Assembly: GCA_000436255.1 (NCBI GenBank)
Contig: HF990813.1
Location: 9,412 to 31,409, forward strand
Reading direction: 5' to 3'
Length of the DNA stretch: 21,998 nt
DNA from: Clostridium sp. CAG:1193
GTDB lineage: Bacteria; Bacillota_I; Bacilli_A; RF39; UBA660
A program made the translations under genes and the position numbers. Position 1 is the stretch's first letter. The number at the start of each line of letters is the position of its first letter. The notes beneath the pieces are model-generated. The model had not been told where the DNA came from, did not search any database, and saw only the letters and a list, made by a program, of their open reading frames with translations. Of the stretch, positions 16,097 to 21,998 are shown one piece after another.

Positions 16097-16898
16097 TAAA
16101 AGTTTAACTAAAATCAAGAAAAATGATATATATAAAGATAATCCAAGTGATATAATTGTATCATTTATTAATTTGTGTGATAATAAAATATTTAACAAAA
16201 TGATAAATAAATTAAATACATTTAATATGCATATAGAAAAATATAAGATCAAATTTGGCAAGTATTGTTATAATGATAACGATTTTATAGTAATAAATTT
16301 AGAGGATATCAAGAAAAACAATATATTAGATAAAAATATTATAGAAGATTTAATTTATTTTTTAGAACCAACTTTAAATGTAATTATTGTGGATAACTTA
16401 TCAATTAAAAACATAAATATGATACTAGAGTTATTAGAAATATCTAATAATTCACTTATATGTATTCTTGATAAAAGTATTAATTCTAAAATTGATATTG
16501 ATAAATTTAGTGATAAATTAAATATACCCATAATTAATCCATATAATGCATCAGATATAGGTTTAATCAAAAATAAAATATATATACATTTAACAGATAA
16601 TAAAAATGTTACAAACAAGATTTTGTATAATGATGAAATTGAAAATGCAATAAATACTGTGGATAACTATTTAAAAAGTATAATATCTAATAATACTAGA
16701 TGGTTAAGTATTAAGTTATTAACAAATAGTAATGATAATTTATTATCTAATTATCTTGGCTTTAATATTAACTGTGACAAAGATTTATTAAATTTAGTTA
16801 ATAAAGAAAAAGCAAATTTTAATAATATAAAAAAAGATATTAATAAAGAACTACTTCTTAAAGCAATAAATATTTATTTTAGTATAAGAATTAAATAA
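16086..16898 (+). CDS. FeoB-like cytosolic G-domain protein lacking nucleotide motifs (pseudo-GTPase)
   Basis: An ATG at 16086 with GGTGG nine bases upstream gives 270 residues; the longer TTG start (16056) has no site of its own. The order of segments follows the N-terminal cytosolic region of the iron transporter FeoB: KIFNKMINKLN (about 34-44, after the P-loop), HIEKYKIKFGKY (49-60, as TVEKKEGKF), a VIIVDNLSIKNINMILELLE stretch (99-118, as VVDATNLERNL...LQLLE), KIDIDKFSDKLNIPII (135-150) and, in the helical GDI-like region, YNDEIENAI and TRWLSIKLL (204-212). The nucleotide motifs are gone: the P-loop GNxxxGKT is NLCDNK, DLPG is NLED, and NxxD is replaced by ILDKS. No membrane domain follows. 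Role unknown. Confidence 0.6.
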   Translation: MKLNKSLTKIKKNDIYKDNPSDIIVSFINLCDNKIFNKMINKLNTFNMHIEKYKIKFGKYCYNDNDFIVINLEDIKKNNILDKNIIEDLIYFLEPTLNVIIVDNLSIKNINMILELLEISNNSLICILDKSINSKIDIDKFSDKLNIPIINPYNASDIGLIKNKIYIHLTDNKNVTNKILYNDEIENAINTVDNYLKSIISNNTRWLSIKLLTNSNDNLLSNYLGFNINCDKDLLNLVNKEKANFNNIKKDINKELLLKAINIYFSIRIK

Positions 16899-16902
16899 TA
16901 AA

Positions 16903-17259
16903 TTATTCATCTAACTTCTTATTATTTAATGTATCTTCTCTTAACTTAATAACTTCTTTTTTTAAATTAGCTATCTCTTCTTCAATAGTAGTTTTTTCTA
17001 AAAATTCTTTTATACCCGGCTTTTCTTTTAGTTTTTGAGTTACTGTTGTACCTTGGGCATTTATAGTTAGTATTACTTGACCTAACAATTCAAAAAAATT
17101 GCCTATAGAATTTTGTTGATTTAATGTAAGAGACGGAGAAATTATAAATCCAATTATAGTAGCAACAAGAGTAAATTCATATGGATTAAGTGTACTTAAC
17201 CAATTTGAAAAAGAACAAAAGTCAAAATTTTCTAAATCATTTATATACTTATTATCCAT
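16903..17259 (-). CDS. Small membrane-associated protein with C-terminal coiled coil, unknown
   Basis: This 118-residue protein has an AGGTGG site four bases before its ATG. Two hydrophobic segments (about 28-45, FTLVATIIGFIISPSLTL; 55-67, FELLGQVILTINA) are followed by a charged helix (90-112, EEEIANLKKEVIKLREDTLN) likely to form a coiled coil. It probably has two membrane passes or one hairpin, with a cytosolic tail. I have the impression of similar small proteins in Clostridia but cannot name a family. It converges tail-to-tail on the FeoB-like gene with four bases between and no terminator visible there. It follows the terminator of the HEPN gene and has no clear promoter (only a weak TATAAA). 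Confidence 0.65.
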   Translation of the reverse strand: MDNKYINDLENFDFCSFSNWLSTLNPYEFTLVATIIGFIISPSLTLNQQNSIGNFFELLGQVILTINAQGTTVTQKLKEKPGIKEFLEKTTIEEEIANLKKEVIKLREDTLNNKKLDE

Positions 17260-17285
17260 AAAACCACCTATTTATATTTATGCTT

Positions 17286-17320
17286 AAAAATAAAATAAAG
17301 GAATCAAATCCTTTATTTTA
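17286..17320 (-). terminator. Terminator after HEPN gene
   Basis: A perfect 12-bp stem (17291-17302 with 17309-17320) and a 6-base loop, followed on the minus strand by TTTTT. The HEPN stop codon lies in the stem. Confidence 0.88.
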
Positions 17321-18473
17321 TTGCTTCAAAAAATAAGTAATTTTTAACATACAATTCAAATATCTTTCTAAAAATATCTTCTAGTCTATTTGACATATAT
17401 TTTTCTATAATTCCCTTTATTTTATAATAATCCTTATCTATATCGTTATTTCTTCTGCTTGAATAATATGGTATTTCTAAAAATTTATTAAGTTGTTTAT
17501 TCATTTCAAGTACTTCGCCATGAAGTAGCTTAGATCTATAATTATACATGTATTTTAATTCTTTTTTAAAGTCCTCTAAATCTATTTTATTTTTTATACT
17601 GTGAGTAAGTGAAAATGAAGCTGAAATTTTCTCAACAAATTGTTTTGATATTGAATCTTCTACATTATATCTATTAGTAGATGGACTGTGAGTTACAAAC
17701 ATTTCAAGAAGTGTAACGTAATCAGTTATCTCTTTTTTGTATGATTTATTATTTTCTGAATAGAAGGTCTCAATAATAAACATGAAATTATCAAAATTAT
17801 CATCTTTTATGTTTATAAATTTATCAACTAAATTTCTATTATTTCTTGATTCAAATGTAGTTTTTCCTAATTTTGATAAAAAAAGTATAGATGAATTGTA
17901 CTTAGAATCACGATAATTATATATATCATAACTTATTTTAACTCTATTTATATAATTATAAAAATTAATAAACGATTTCCTAAATTCTAGAATTAAAGCA
18001 TCTTCTGTTGTTTTAGAATTATCATATTTTTTTAATTTTTCGAGCAATAATTCCCTATCATAATCAATTACTATTAGCCTTCTTAGGTAATTTCTTAGCA
18101 CTTTTGATATATTATTAGTTTTAAAATCATCCATTACTGGTTCATAAGTTTCTTTATTAGATTCAGTTAAATAAATTCTTACAAGGATTTTTAACTCACA
18201 TAATGAAAAATAATCAGCAATCGAAAACATTCTTAAACTTTTCATCATATAATCAACTGTACTATTTTCTTTAACTATTTTATATTCTTCATACGCATTT
18301 TTAAGCCCATATTTTTTTATTATTTTTTTGTACTCATTTTTAAGTATTTCAAAGAAAAAATTTTCTTCTTCAGAATTTAAATTCCTTAAGTAAAAATTAA
18401 AGTACTTAGATAAATATAATTTATTAGAAATATCAAATCTTAAATTTGTAAGATATATCCACTCACTACCCAT
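17313..18473 (-). CDS. Apea-like HEPN domain protein
   Basis: This 386-residue, mostly helical soluble protein begins after GGGTGG with a 4-base spacer. The C-terminal third (about 250-330) fits an Apea-like HEPN domain: TDYVTLLEMFVTHSPSTNRY resembles the helix that sizes up a threshold-like pair, followed by ISKQFVEKISASFSL and the RxxxxH motif YRSKLLHGE (R313, H318), the catalytic pair of HEPN ribonucleases. The N-terminal 240 residues are an unrecognised helical region. HEPN proteins often act as RNases in toxin-antitoxin, abortive infection or CRISPR-linked defence; no antitoxin, nucleotidyltransferase or other defence gene adjoins it. It has a strong promoter of its own and a terminator, so it looks like a single-gene unit. 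Confidence 0.72.
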   Translation of the reverse strand: MGSEWIYLTNLRFDISNKLYLSKYFNFYLRNLNSEEENFFFEILKNEYKKIIKKYGLKNAYEEYKIVKENSTVDYMMKSLRMFSIADYFSLCELKILVRIYLTESNKETYEPVMDDFKTNNISKVLRNYLRRLIVIDYDRELLLEKLKKYDNSKTTEDALILEFRKSFINFYNYINRVKISYDIYNYRDSKYNSSILFLSKLGKTTFESRNNRNLVDKFINIKDDNFDNFMFIIETFYSENNKSYKKEITDYVTLLEMFVTHSPSTNRYNVEDSISKQFVEKISASFSLTHSIKNKIDLEDFKKELKYMYNYRSKLLHGEVLEMNKQLNKFLEIPYYSSRRNNDIDKDYYKIKGIIEKYMSNRLEDIFRKIFELYVKNYLFFEAIK

Positions 18474-18489
18474 AATACCACCCTTAAGA

Positions 18490-18518
18490 AGTATATCATA
18501 AGGTTTATTTAATGTAAA
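18490..18518 (-). promoter_or_regulatory. Promoter for HEPN gene
   Basis: TTTACA (18518-18513), 17-base spacer, TATACT (18495-18490) with TGA directly before it (extended -10), on the minus strand. It starts nine bases after the cupin stop. Confidence 0.75.
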
Positions 18519-18527
18519 TTATTGATA

Positions 18528-18995
18528 TTATGCATTATATTTTGTTTTTTGTATCGTGCCTTTTTCATGATTTAGTGGTGAATATATTGAATATAGTTTT
18601 AACGGAATATTTCCTACATTAATAATATTATGCCAAGTATTTTTAGGTACTATTGTCATATAATTTTCATGCATTTCATTCTTATAATCAAAATTATTTT
18701 TATTAATACCCATTTCTACTACTGCATTGCCTTCTGTTACACATAAAATCTGTTCAACATCTGGATGAATTTCAAGTCCTATACTTTCACCTACTGGTAT
18801 ACTCATAAGTGTTACTTGTAAATTATCCCCAGTAAAAATTGATATTCTATAATTATTATTTTCATTACTTAATTTATTAATATTAAACGTTGCAGGATAT
18901 CCTCCATAATCTTTTAAATAGTTATTAGTATTATGATAATAAGAGTAATCATAACATCTAGGAAAATAATCACCATAATAATTAAAATAATTCAT
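18528..18995 (-). CDS. Cupin domain protein
   Basis: This 155-residue single-cupin protein has AAGGAGG before its ATG (5-6 base spacer). The first cupin motif is GLEIHPDVEQILCVTEG (about 72-88; H77, E81 as metal-ligand candidates). The second is PKNTWHNIINVGN (about 117-129; H122). It closes with LKLYSIYSPLNHEKGT, as in the cupin_2 proteins found in many Firmicutes. The N-terminus is very Tyr- and Asn-rich (MNYFNYYGDYFPRCYDYSYY) and has no counterpart in typical enzymes. It may be a metal-binding enzyme or sugar/small-molecule binding protein; the substrate is unknown. No terminator follows, so read-through into the HEPN gene is possible. Confidence 0.88.
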   Translation of the reverse strand: MNYFNYYGDYFPRCYDYSYYHNTNNYLKDYGGYPATFNINKLSNENNNYRISIFTGDNLQVTLMSIPVGESIGLEIHPDVEQILCVTEGNAVVEMGINKNNFDYKNEMHENYMTIVPKNTWHNIINVGNIPLKLYSIYSPLNHEKGTIQKTKYNA

Positions 18996-19081
18996 GTTTT
19001 GTCCTCCTTATAAATAATATATGTCTTTATAGTAAATTTGACATACCTACTTAAATTAATGGTAATATCTATATAAAAATT

Positions 19082-19106
19082 TAAAAAGACTACTATTTAG
19101 CAGTCT
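19082..19106 (-). terminator. Terminator after the broken collagen-type gene
   Basis: The hairpin at 19087-19106 has AGACT and CTA arms joined through a G-U pair in the minus-strand RNA, with a T5 run at its end. Confidence 0.7.
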
Positions 19107-19107
19107 A

Positions 19108-19674
19108 TTATCTACCCATATATTCAATTATTATTGTAACTAAAGAATTTGTAAAATAAGAATCTGATTTAATATTATTTAAATCTGGGGAATTTAAATA
19201 TATATCTTTATTTCCTAAATTAACAACTTCATATTGCTCATCTAAGTTATTTACTGCTATAACTCCATGCATAACTATTTGTCTAGCATTTTCATCATTT
19301 CTCCATTCACTAGCACCTATATAAACATTATCTGTATTAGCTACTTTAAATCCTAGTGTAATAAAATCTGTATCAGAATTAAATATTGTATCTTTCTTTA
19401 AGGAAAGAGATGCTATTGCAGTTATTTTATAATATCCAATTTCATTAAATTGTATAGTACTCTTACTTGTATCTAAATTTATTAATCCATAAATATCAAG
19501 TTCTTTTCTATTAATTGGTAACGCAGAATTACTTTTTACTAAAATTCCATCTACATTTGTTCCATCGTTAAACGTTACTAAATATATATTTTTTGTAGAA
19601 TTTATTCCTATAGGACTTGTTGGACCAAAACAATATATTCATTTACAAAAATCATTATTATTTCAATTACCCGT
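19108..19674 (-). pseudogene. Collagen-type (GPTSPIG) surface/spore protein gene with ACG start and two TGA codons
   Basis: A 176-codon frame with no usable start (19638-19108) encodes GPTSPIGINSTKNIYLVTFN, a middle section with GYYKITAIA and VYIGASEW, and an end NSYFTNSLVTIIIEYMGR. The pattern is that of the C-terminal domain following collagen-like GPT repeats in exosporium or surface proteins of Clostridia (BclA-like). Read further upstream in the same frame, it passes a TGA (19641-19639), NNNDFCK, another TGA, and reaches ACG at 19674, seven bases after a perfect GGAG (19685-19682). So the original start was probably ATG and the TGAs former Cys or Trp codons. The collagen tract is reduced to one and a half triplets. 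A terminator follows. The most likely reading is a decaying gene. Confidence 0.72.
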
Positions 19675-19888
19675 ATTTCATCTCCTTTCATGCTATTTTA
19701 TGTAAACCATCATTTATATATAATAATCGTCATAATTTTTTTCTTTACCCCACTTATAAATGATTTATTTAAAACTTAAATTTATACATAAAATATAATC
19801 GTTTTCATAAATAAATATGAACTTTGAAGATAAAATTATTACAAAGGTTCTTTTTAAAAAGGTTACATGAGATTGATATATATATAAA

Positions 19889-20217
19889 ATGATGAAACCT
19901 ACTTTTTACAACACTATAGCATTCGGTAATTTTATAGATATGCAAACTGCTAGAATATCAAATGATTACATATCACGTATAAATACTGGAGTTAAAGAAG
20001 ATGCGGGTGCATCATTTTCATTGTATAACGCCACTACAGGTACTGAGGTTAGTGACTTATTTTTTTGAACTTAATAAAGATTTTTAAAGAAACAAATTTT
20101 GTTGATACAACTGCGCCTCCTGCATTGCAATTTAAAACTAATATTACAGATCTATCTAGTAGTACAAATATAAAATTTACCTATATTACTGTGGTAATTA
20201 AAGATTTCTACGTATAA
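19889..20217 (+). pseudogene. Frameshifted short gene of unknown family
   Basis: An open frame from ATG 19889 (peptide MMKPTFYNTIAFGNFIDM onward) stops at TGA 20066-20068 directly after a T7 run, ending in GTEVSDLFF. A second coding-like stretch in the -1 frame continues to a TAA at 20215-20217, including ETNFVDTTAPPALQFKTN and a KFTYITVVIKDFY end. Together they would give about 109 residues. The -1 step at the T7 run joins them as FFLNLIKIFKETNF. Alternatively two compensating indels broke the gene, since ELNKDF is read in the third frame. There is no ribosome binding site before the ATG. A homopolymer indel, polymerase slippage or decay are all possible. The family is not recognised; beta-rich composition suggests a surface or structural protein. 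Confidence 0.45.
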
Positions 20218-20231
20218 AATACAAATTATAG

Positions 20232-20260
20232 TTTACATCATCATTTTGTAATGATATTAT
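20232..20260 (+). promoter_or_regulatory. Promoter for DUF1003 gene
   Basis: TTTACA (20232-20237), 17-base spacer, TATTAT (20255-20260) preceded by TGA (extended -10). An inverted repeat (20236-20247 with 20262-20273, 11 of 12 matched) brackets the -10 and the expected start site. Confidence 0.75.
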
Positions 20261-20275
20261 TAAAATGGTGATGAT

Positions 20276-20782
20276 ATGGAAAATAGGAAAACTAAAAAAG
20301 AAATAGTACAAATGCTACTAAAAAGAAATTTTGAAGAAAATGATGAAGAAGAATTAATTAATATGCTTACTCGAGAACCAATTGCAGTTGATGTTGATAA
20401 GCAAAGTGATGAAAAAAGAACATTTGGAGATAAAGTTGCAGATAAAATTGCTGAAATTGCAGGTAGTTGGACCTTTATACTTTGTATGATATTATTTTTA
20501 GTATTATGGATTATACTAAATTTATTTGTATTAAAAGATAAAGATCCATACCCATTTATTTTACTTAACTTAATTTTATCTTGTATAGCAGCCTTACAAG
20601 CACCTATAATTATGATGAGTCAAAATAGAGAAGCTAAAAAAGATAGAGCAAGAAGTTCAAATGATTATAAAACAGATTTAAAAAGTGAATTAATACTTGA
20701 AGAGTTACATACTGAAATAAAGCAAATAATTATAAATCAAAATAAAATTTTGAAATATTTTAATAATGAAGACCAAAAATAA
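20276..20782 (+). CDS. DUF1003 membrane protein
   Basis: This 168-residue protein is of the DUF1003 family: FGDKVADKIAEIAGSWTFIL (about 50-69), a first helix to about 85, DPYPFILLNLILSCIAALQA (about 89-108) as the second helix, and the hallmark PIIMMSQNREAKKDRARSSN. A cytosolic helix follows (LKSELILEELHTEIKQII). Two membrane passes place both ends in the cytosol. The function of the family is not established. The ATG follows GGTGAT. Its short leader (TATTATTAAAATGGTGAT) nearly repeats that of the next gene, suggesting common regulation. Terminator and promoter between the two genes make them separate units. Confidence 0.9.
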   Translation: MENRKTKKEIVQMLLKRNFEENDEEELINMLTREPIAVDVDKQSDEKRTFGDKVADKIAEIAGSWTFILCMILFLVLWIILNLFVLKDKDPYPFILLNLILSCIAALQAPIIMMSQNREAKKDRARSSNDYKTDLKSELILEELHTEIKQIIINQNKILKYFNNEDQK

Positions 20783-20828
20783 TTTAAAACTATGTAAATA
20801 TATAAAAAAACAGTTTTAAATTTTTTTT
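20781..20828 (+). terminator. Terminator after DUF1003 gene
   Basis: AATTTAAAACT (20781-20791) pairs with AGTTTTAAATT (20812-20822) across a 20-base loop and is followed by a T-run. The loop is long for a terminator. Confidence 0.65.
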
Positions 20829-20833
20829 ACATT

Positions 20834-20842
20834 TGGTATTAT
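20834..20842 (+). promoter_or_regulatory. Extended -10 promoter for small multidrug export family gene
   Basis: TGGTATTAT (TATTAT at 20837-20842) is followed by TAGAATGGTGATTATTTATG, a leader nearly the same as that of the DUF1003 gene. No -35 is recognisable. Confidence 0.55.
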
Positions 20843-20859
20843 TAGAATGGTGATTATTT

Positions 20860-21330
20860 ATGTTAAAGAAATATTTAATTATATTTTTTGTATCAATGTT
20901 TCCATTAATTGAATTAAGAGGTGCTATTCCATATGCGGTAGGATTTAATTTGCCACTACTTCCATCCTATATAATTGCAATTATTGGAAATATGTTACCC
21001 GTACCATTTATATACTTATTTGCAAGAAAAGTATTAATTTGGGGAAGTAATAAAAAATATATCGGTAAATTCTTTACATGGTGTCTTAAAAAAGGTGAAA
21101 AAGGTGGAGAAAAACTTAAAGCATCCGCTGGTAAAGGATTATATATAGCATTATTAATATTTGTTGGTATCCCTCTTCCAGGAACAGGAGCATGGACTGG
21201 TACACTTGCCGCATCTATTCTTGATATGGATTTTAAAAAAAGTGTCCTTGCTGTTATGGGTGGTGTAGTTCTTGCAGGTGTTATTATGGGAATAATCTCC
21301 CTTGGATTATTTAAAGGAATACTTGGATAA
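20860..21330 (+). CDS. Small multidrug export family (PF06695) membrane protein
   Basis: This 156-residue polytopic membrane protein has the PF06695 landmarks: FPLIELRGAIPYAVGFNLP (about 15-33), FIYLFARKVL (about 50-59), a basic cytosolic loop (KKGEKGGEKLKASAGKG) and VGIPLPGTGAWTGTLAA (about 102-118), then a final GIISLGLFKGILG. The ELRGAIP and GIPLPGTGAWTG pair is typical. The family is named for drug export, but direct evidence is slight and it belongs to the wider DedA-like membrane family. The ATG follows GGTGAT; a terminator ends the gene at 21380. Confidence 0.9.
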   Translation: MLKKYLIIFFVSMFPLIELRGAIPYAVGFNLPLLPSYIIAIIGNMLPVPFIYLFARKVLIWGSNKKYIGKFFTWCLKKGEKGGEKLKASAGKGLYIALLIFVGIPLPGTGAWTGTLAASILDMDFKKSVLAVMGGVVLAGVIMGIISLGLFKGILG

Positions 21331-21379
21331 GCAGCACACAATAAATTAAATTATTATAAAATTTTATATATTAAGTTTT

Positions 21380-21407
21380 AAGAAGCAAGTTACATGCTTC
21401 TTTTTTT
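21380..21407 (+). terminator. Terminator after small multidrug export family gene
   Basis: AAGAAGCA and TGCTTCTT (21380-21387, 21395-21402) with a 7-base loop and a T-run. Confidence 0.85.
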
Positions 21408-21786
21408 GAAAATATTTTTTCAAAAATTACCTATTTTTACCAATTTTATATATACATAATATTTTCTTTTATATGTAAAATTAATTTATAATAAAAATAC
21501 ATCATTAAATCGTGCATATGTAAATGCTATTATATCTCCTTTACAATTTCTTTTATTATAAGTCTTTATACGTGTATACTTTAAATTTCAGTTACACTTT
21601 AAAATTCATATGTTGACATTATTTGACTTTTTGTAAATTTACATATTTAAATATTCAATCGTACTATATTTTACTTTTCATATATATTACAATGTTATTG
21701 TTATCCTAATATTATAAACTTTTTTCACAAATTATTTTCTATTTACCAATAACTTTTTTGTAATATAAAAAAATCCATTTTTTAAA
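21408..21786. other. AT-rich intergenic region, 379 bases
   Basis: No convincing gene is seen. It holds a perfect 12-bp palindrome TGTAAATTTACA at 21632-21643 and TTGACA/TTGACT boxes nearby without a good -10. A weak promoter candidate for the next gene is TTTACC (21742-21747), 16-base spacer and TATAAA (21764-21769). Confidence 0.5.
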
Positions 21787-21831
21787 ATGGATAAGTTTAT
21801 TAATATCTTAATAACAACCGGAGATATTAAT
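21773..21831 (+). promoter_or_regulatory. Tandem hairpins over the YbjQ-type start codon
   Basis: ATCCATTTT (21773-21781) pairs with AAAATGGAT (21784-21792), which holds the ATG at 21787. Then ATTAATATCT (21799-21808) pairs perfectly with AGATATTAAT (21822-21831), within the coding start. No ribosome binding site precedes the ATG. Confidence 0.5.
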
Positions 21832-21998
21832 GAAGACTACGAAATAATTGATGCAATTTTTGCACTAGATTCATGCACTGAAGGTTTTTTTAAAAGTGCA
21901 GATTCTAATAAAGCATTTGACAAAGTAAAAGATGGGCTTCGTAAAAAAGCGAGTGAATTGGGTGGGCACGCAGTAATTAATTGTCAATTTGAATATCG
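21787..21998 (+). CDS. YbjQ (PF01906) heavy-metal-binding-type protein, 3' end outside window
   Basis: About 70 residues are present. ITTGDINEDYEIIDAIFALD and FFKSADSNKAFDKVKDGLRK resemble the YbjQ/heavy-metal-binding family, which ends similarly with a KELGGDAVINCQF-like segment; here it is SELGGHAVINCQFEYR at the edge. The ATG at 21787 is the only reasonable start: an in-frame TAA at 21766-21768 blocks extension and no ATG, GTG or TTG occurs in frame soon after. There is no ribosome binding site. The function of the family is unproven. The TGC in SCTEG is a single Cys. Confidence 0.7.
   Translation, partial: MDKFINILITTGDINEDYEIIDAIFALDSCTEGFFKSADSNKAFDKVKDGLRKKASELGGHAVINCQFEY

Noticed and set aside
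15956..16261. Minus-strand hydrophobic frame opposite the FeoB-like start
   Set aside because: No ribosome binding site, and it overlaps the divergent promoter and the better-supported plus-strand gene.
19012..19026. SigK/SigE-like -10 (CATAnnnTA) upstream of the cupin gene and of the collagen-type gene
   Set aside because: Matches arise by chance in such AT-rich sequence and no matching -35 is found at the proper distance.
19019..19045. TATGTC...GACATA repeat before the cupin gene
   Set aside because: Six-bp arms 14 bases apart with no further symmetry; expected by chance in this composition.
20967..21341. Minus-strand 124-codon frame opposite the small multidrug export family gene
   Set aside because: Its antisense is a clear PF06695 protein with signature motifs; Pro/Ala-rich shadow.

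Overview
The window comes from a very AT-rich, low-GC Gram-positive bacterium (Bacillota). The base composition, GGAGG/AGGTGG ribosome binding sites, TTG and GTG starts, intrinsic terminators and gene families (YfhO, DUF368, ECF sigma/anti-sigma pair, PF06541, cupin) all fit an uncultured gut-type Bacilli or Clostridia lineage. That placement is inference. The standard code seems to apply: TGA ends real genes (for example the ECF sigma gene) and Trp is encoded by TGG. No phage, transposase, rRNA or CRISPR array is visible.

Layout. 1-2294 (+): the 3' part of a calcineurin-like metallophosphoesterase, then a DPM1-type GT2 glycosyltransferase ending in a strong terminator. 2484-5538 (-): an operon of a DUF368 membrane protein, a tiny basic ORF and the RNA-binding protein Tex. 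5629-7350 (+): an operon of a HEAT-like protein, an AlkD-like DNA alkylation repair protein and a DUF4186 protein. 7359-9362 (-): a PF06541 membrane protein with its own promoter, preceded by an anti-sigma/ECF sigma pair. 9470-9987 (-): an orphan piece resembling the N-terminus of helicase HelD, then tRNA-Cys(GCA). 10098-15895 (-): YfhO, a five-helix membrane protein with an extracytoplasmic domain, a PH-domain protein and a membrane-anchored double-thioredoxin protein. 16043-16898 (+): a 17-codon leader ORF and a protein that reads like the cytosolic G-domain and helical region of FeoB without the nucleotide-binding motifs. 16903-18995 (-): a small membrane protein, an Apea-like HEPN protein and a cupin. 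18996-20275: a decayed stretch with a broken collagen-type surface/spore protein gene (-) and a frameshifted unknown gene (+). 20276-21330 (+): DUF1003 and small multidrug export family membrane proteins. 21787-end (+): the start of a YbjQ-type protein whose initiation region contains two inverted repeats.

How the genes work together. Many genes concern the envelope and lipid-linked sugars: a polyprenyl-phosphate-type GT2, YfhO (GT-C), DUF368 (polyprenyl-phosphate recycling) and several membrane proteins. A second group concerns nucleic acids (AlkD-like, Tex, HelD-like fragment, HEPN). The most unusual items are the FeoB-like pseudo-GTPase, the HelD arm-only protein, the collagen-type gene with an ideal ribosome binding site but an ACG start and two in-frame TGA codons, and the structured start of the YbjQ gene. 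Several promoters carry a TGn-extended -10 with a very short leader, and the DUF368 message may be leaderless.
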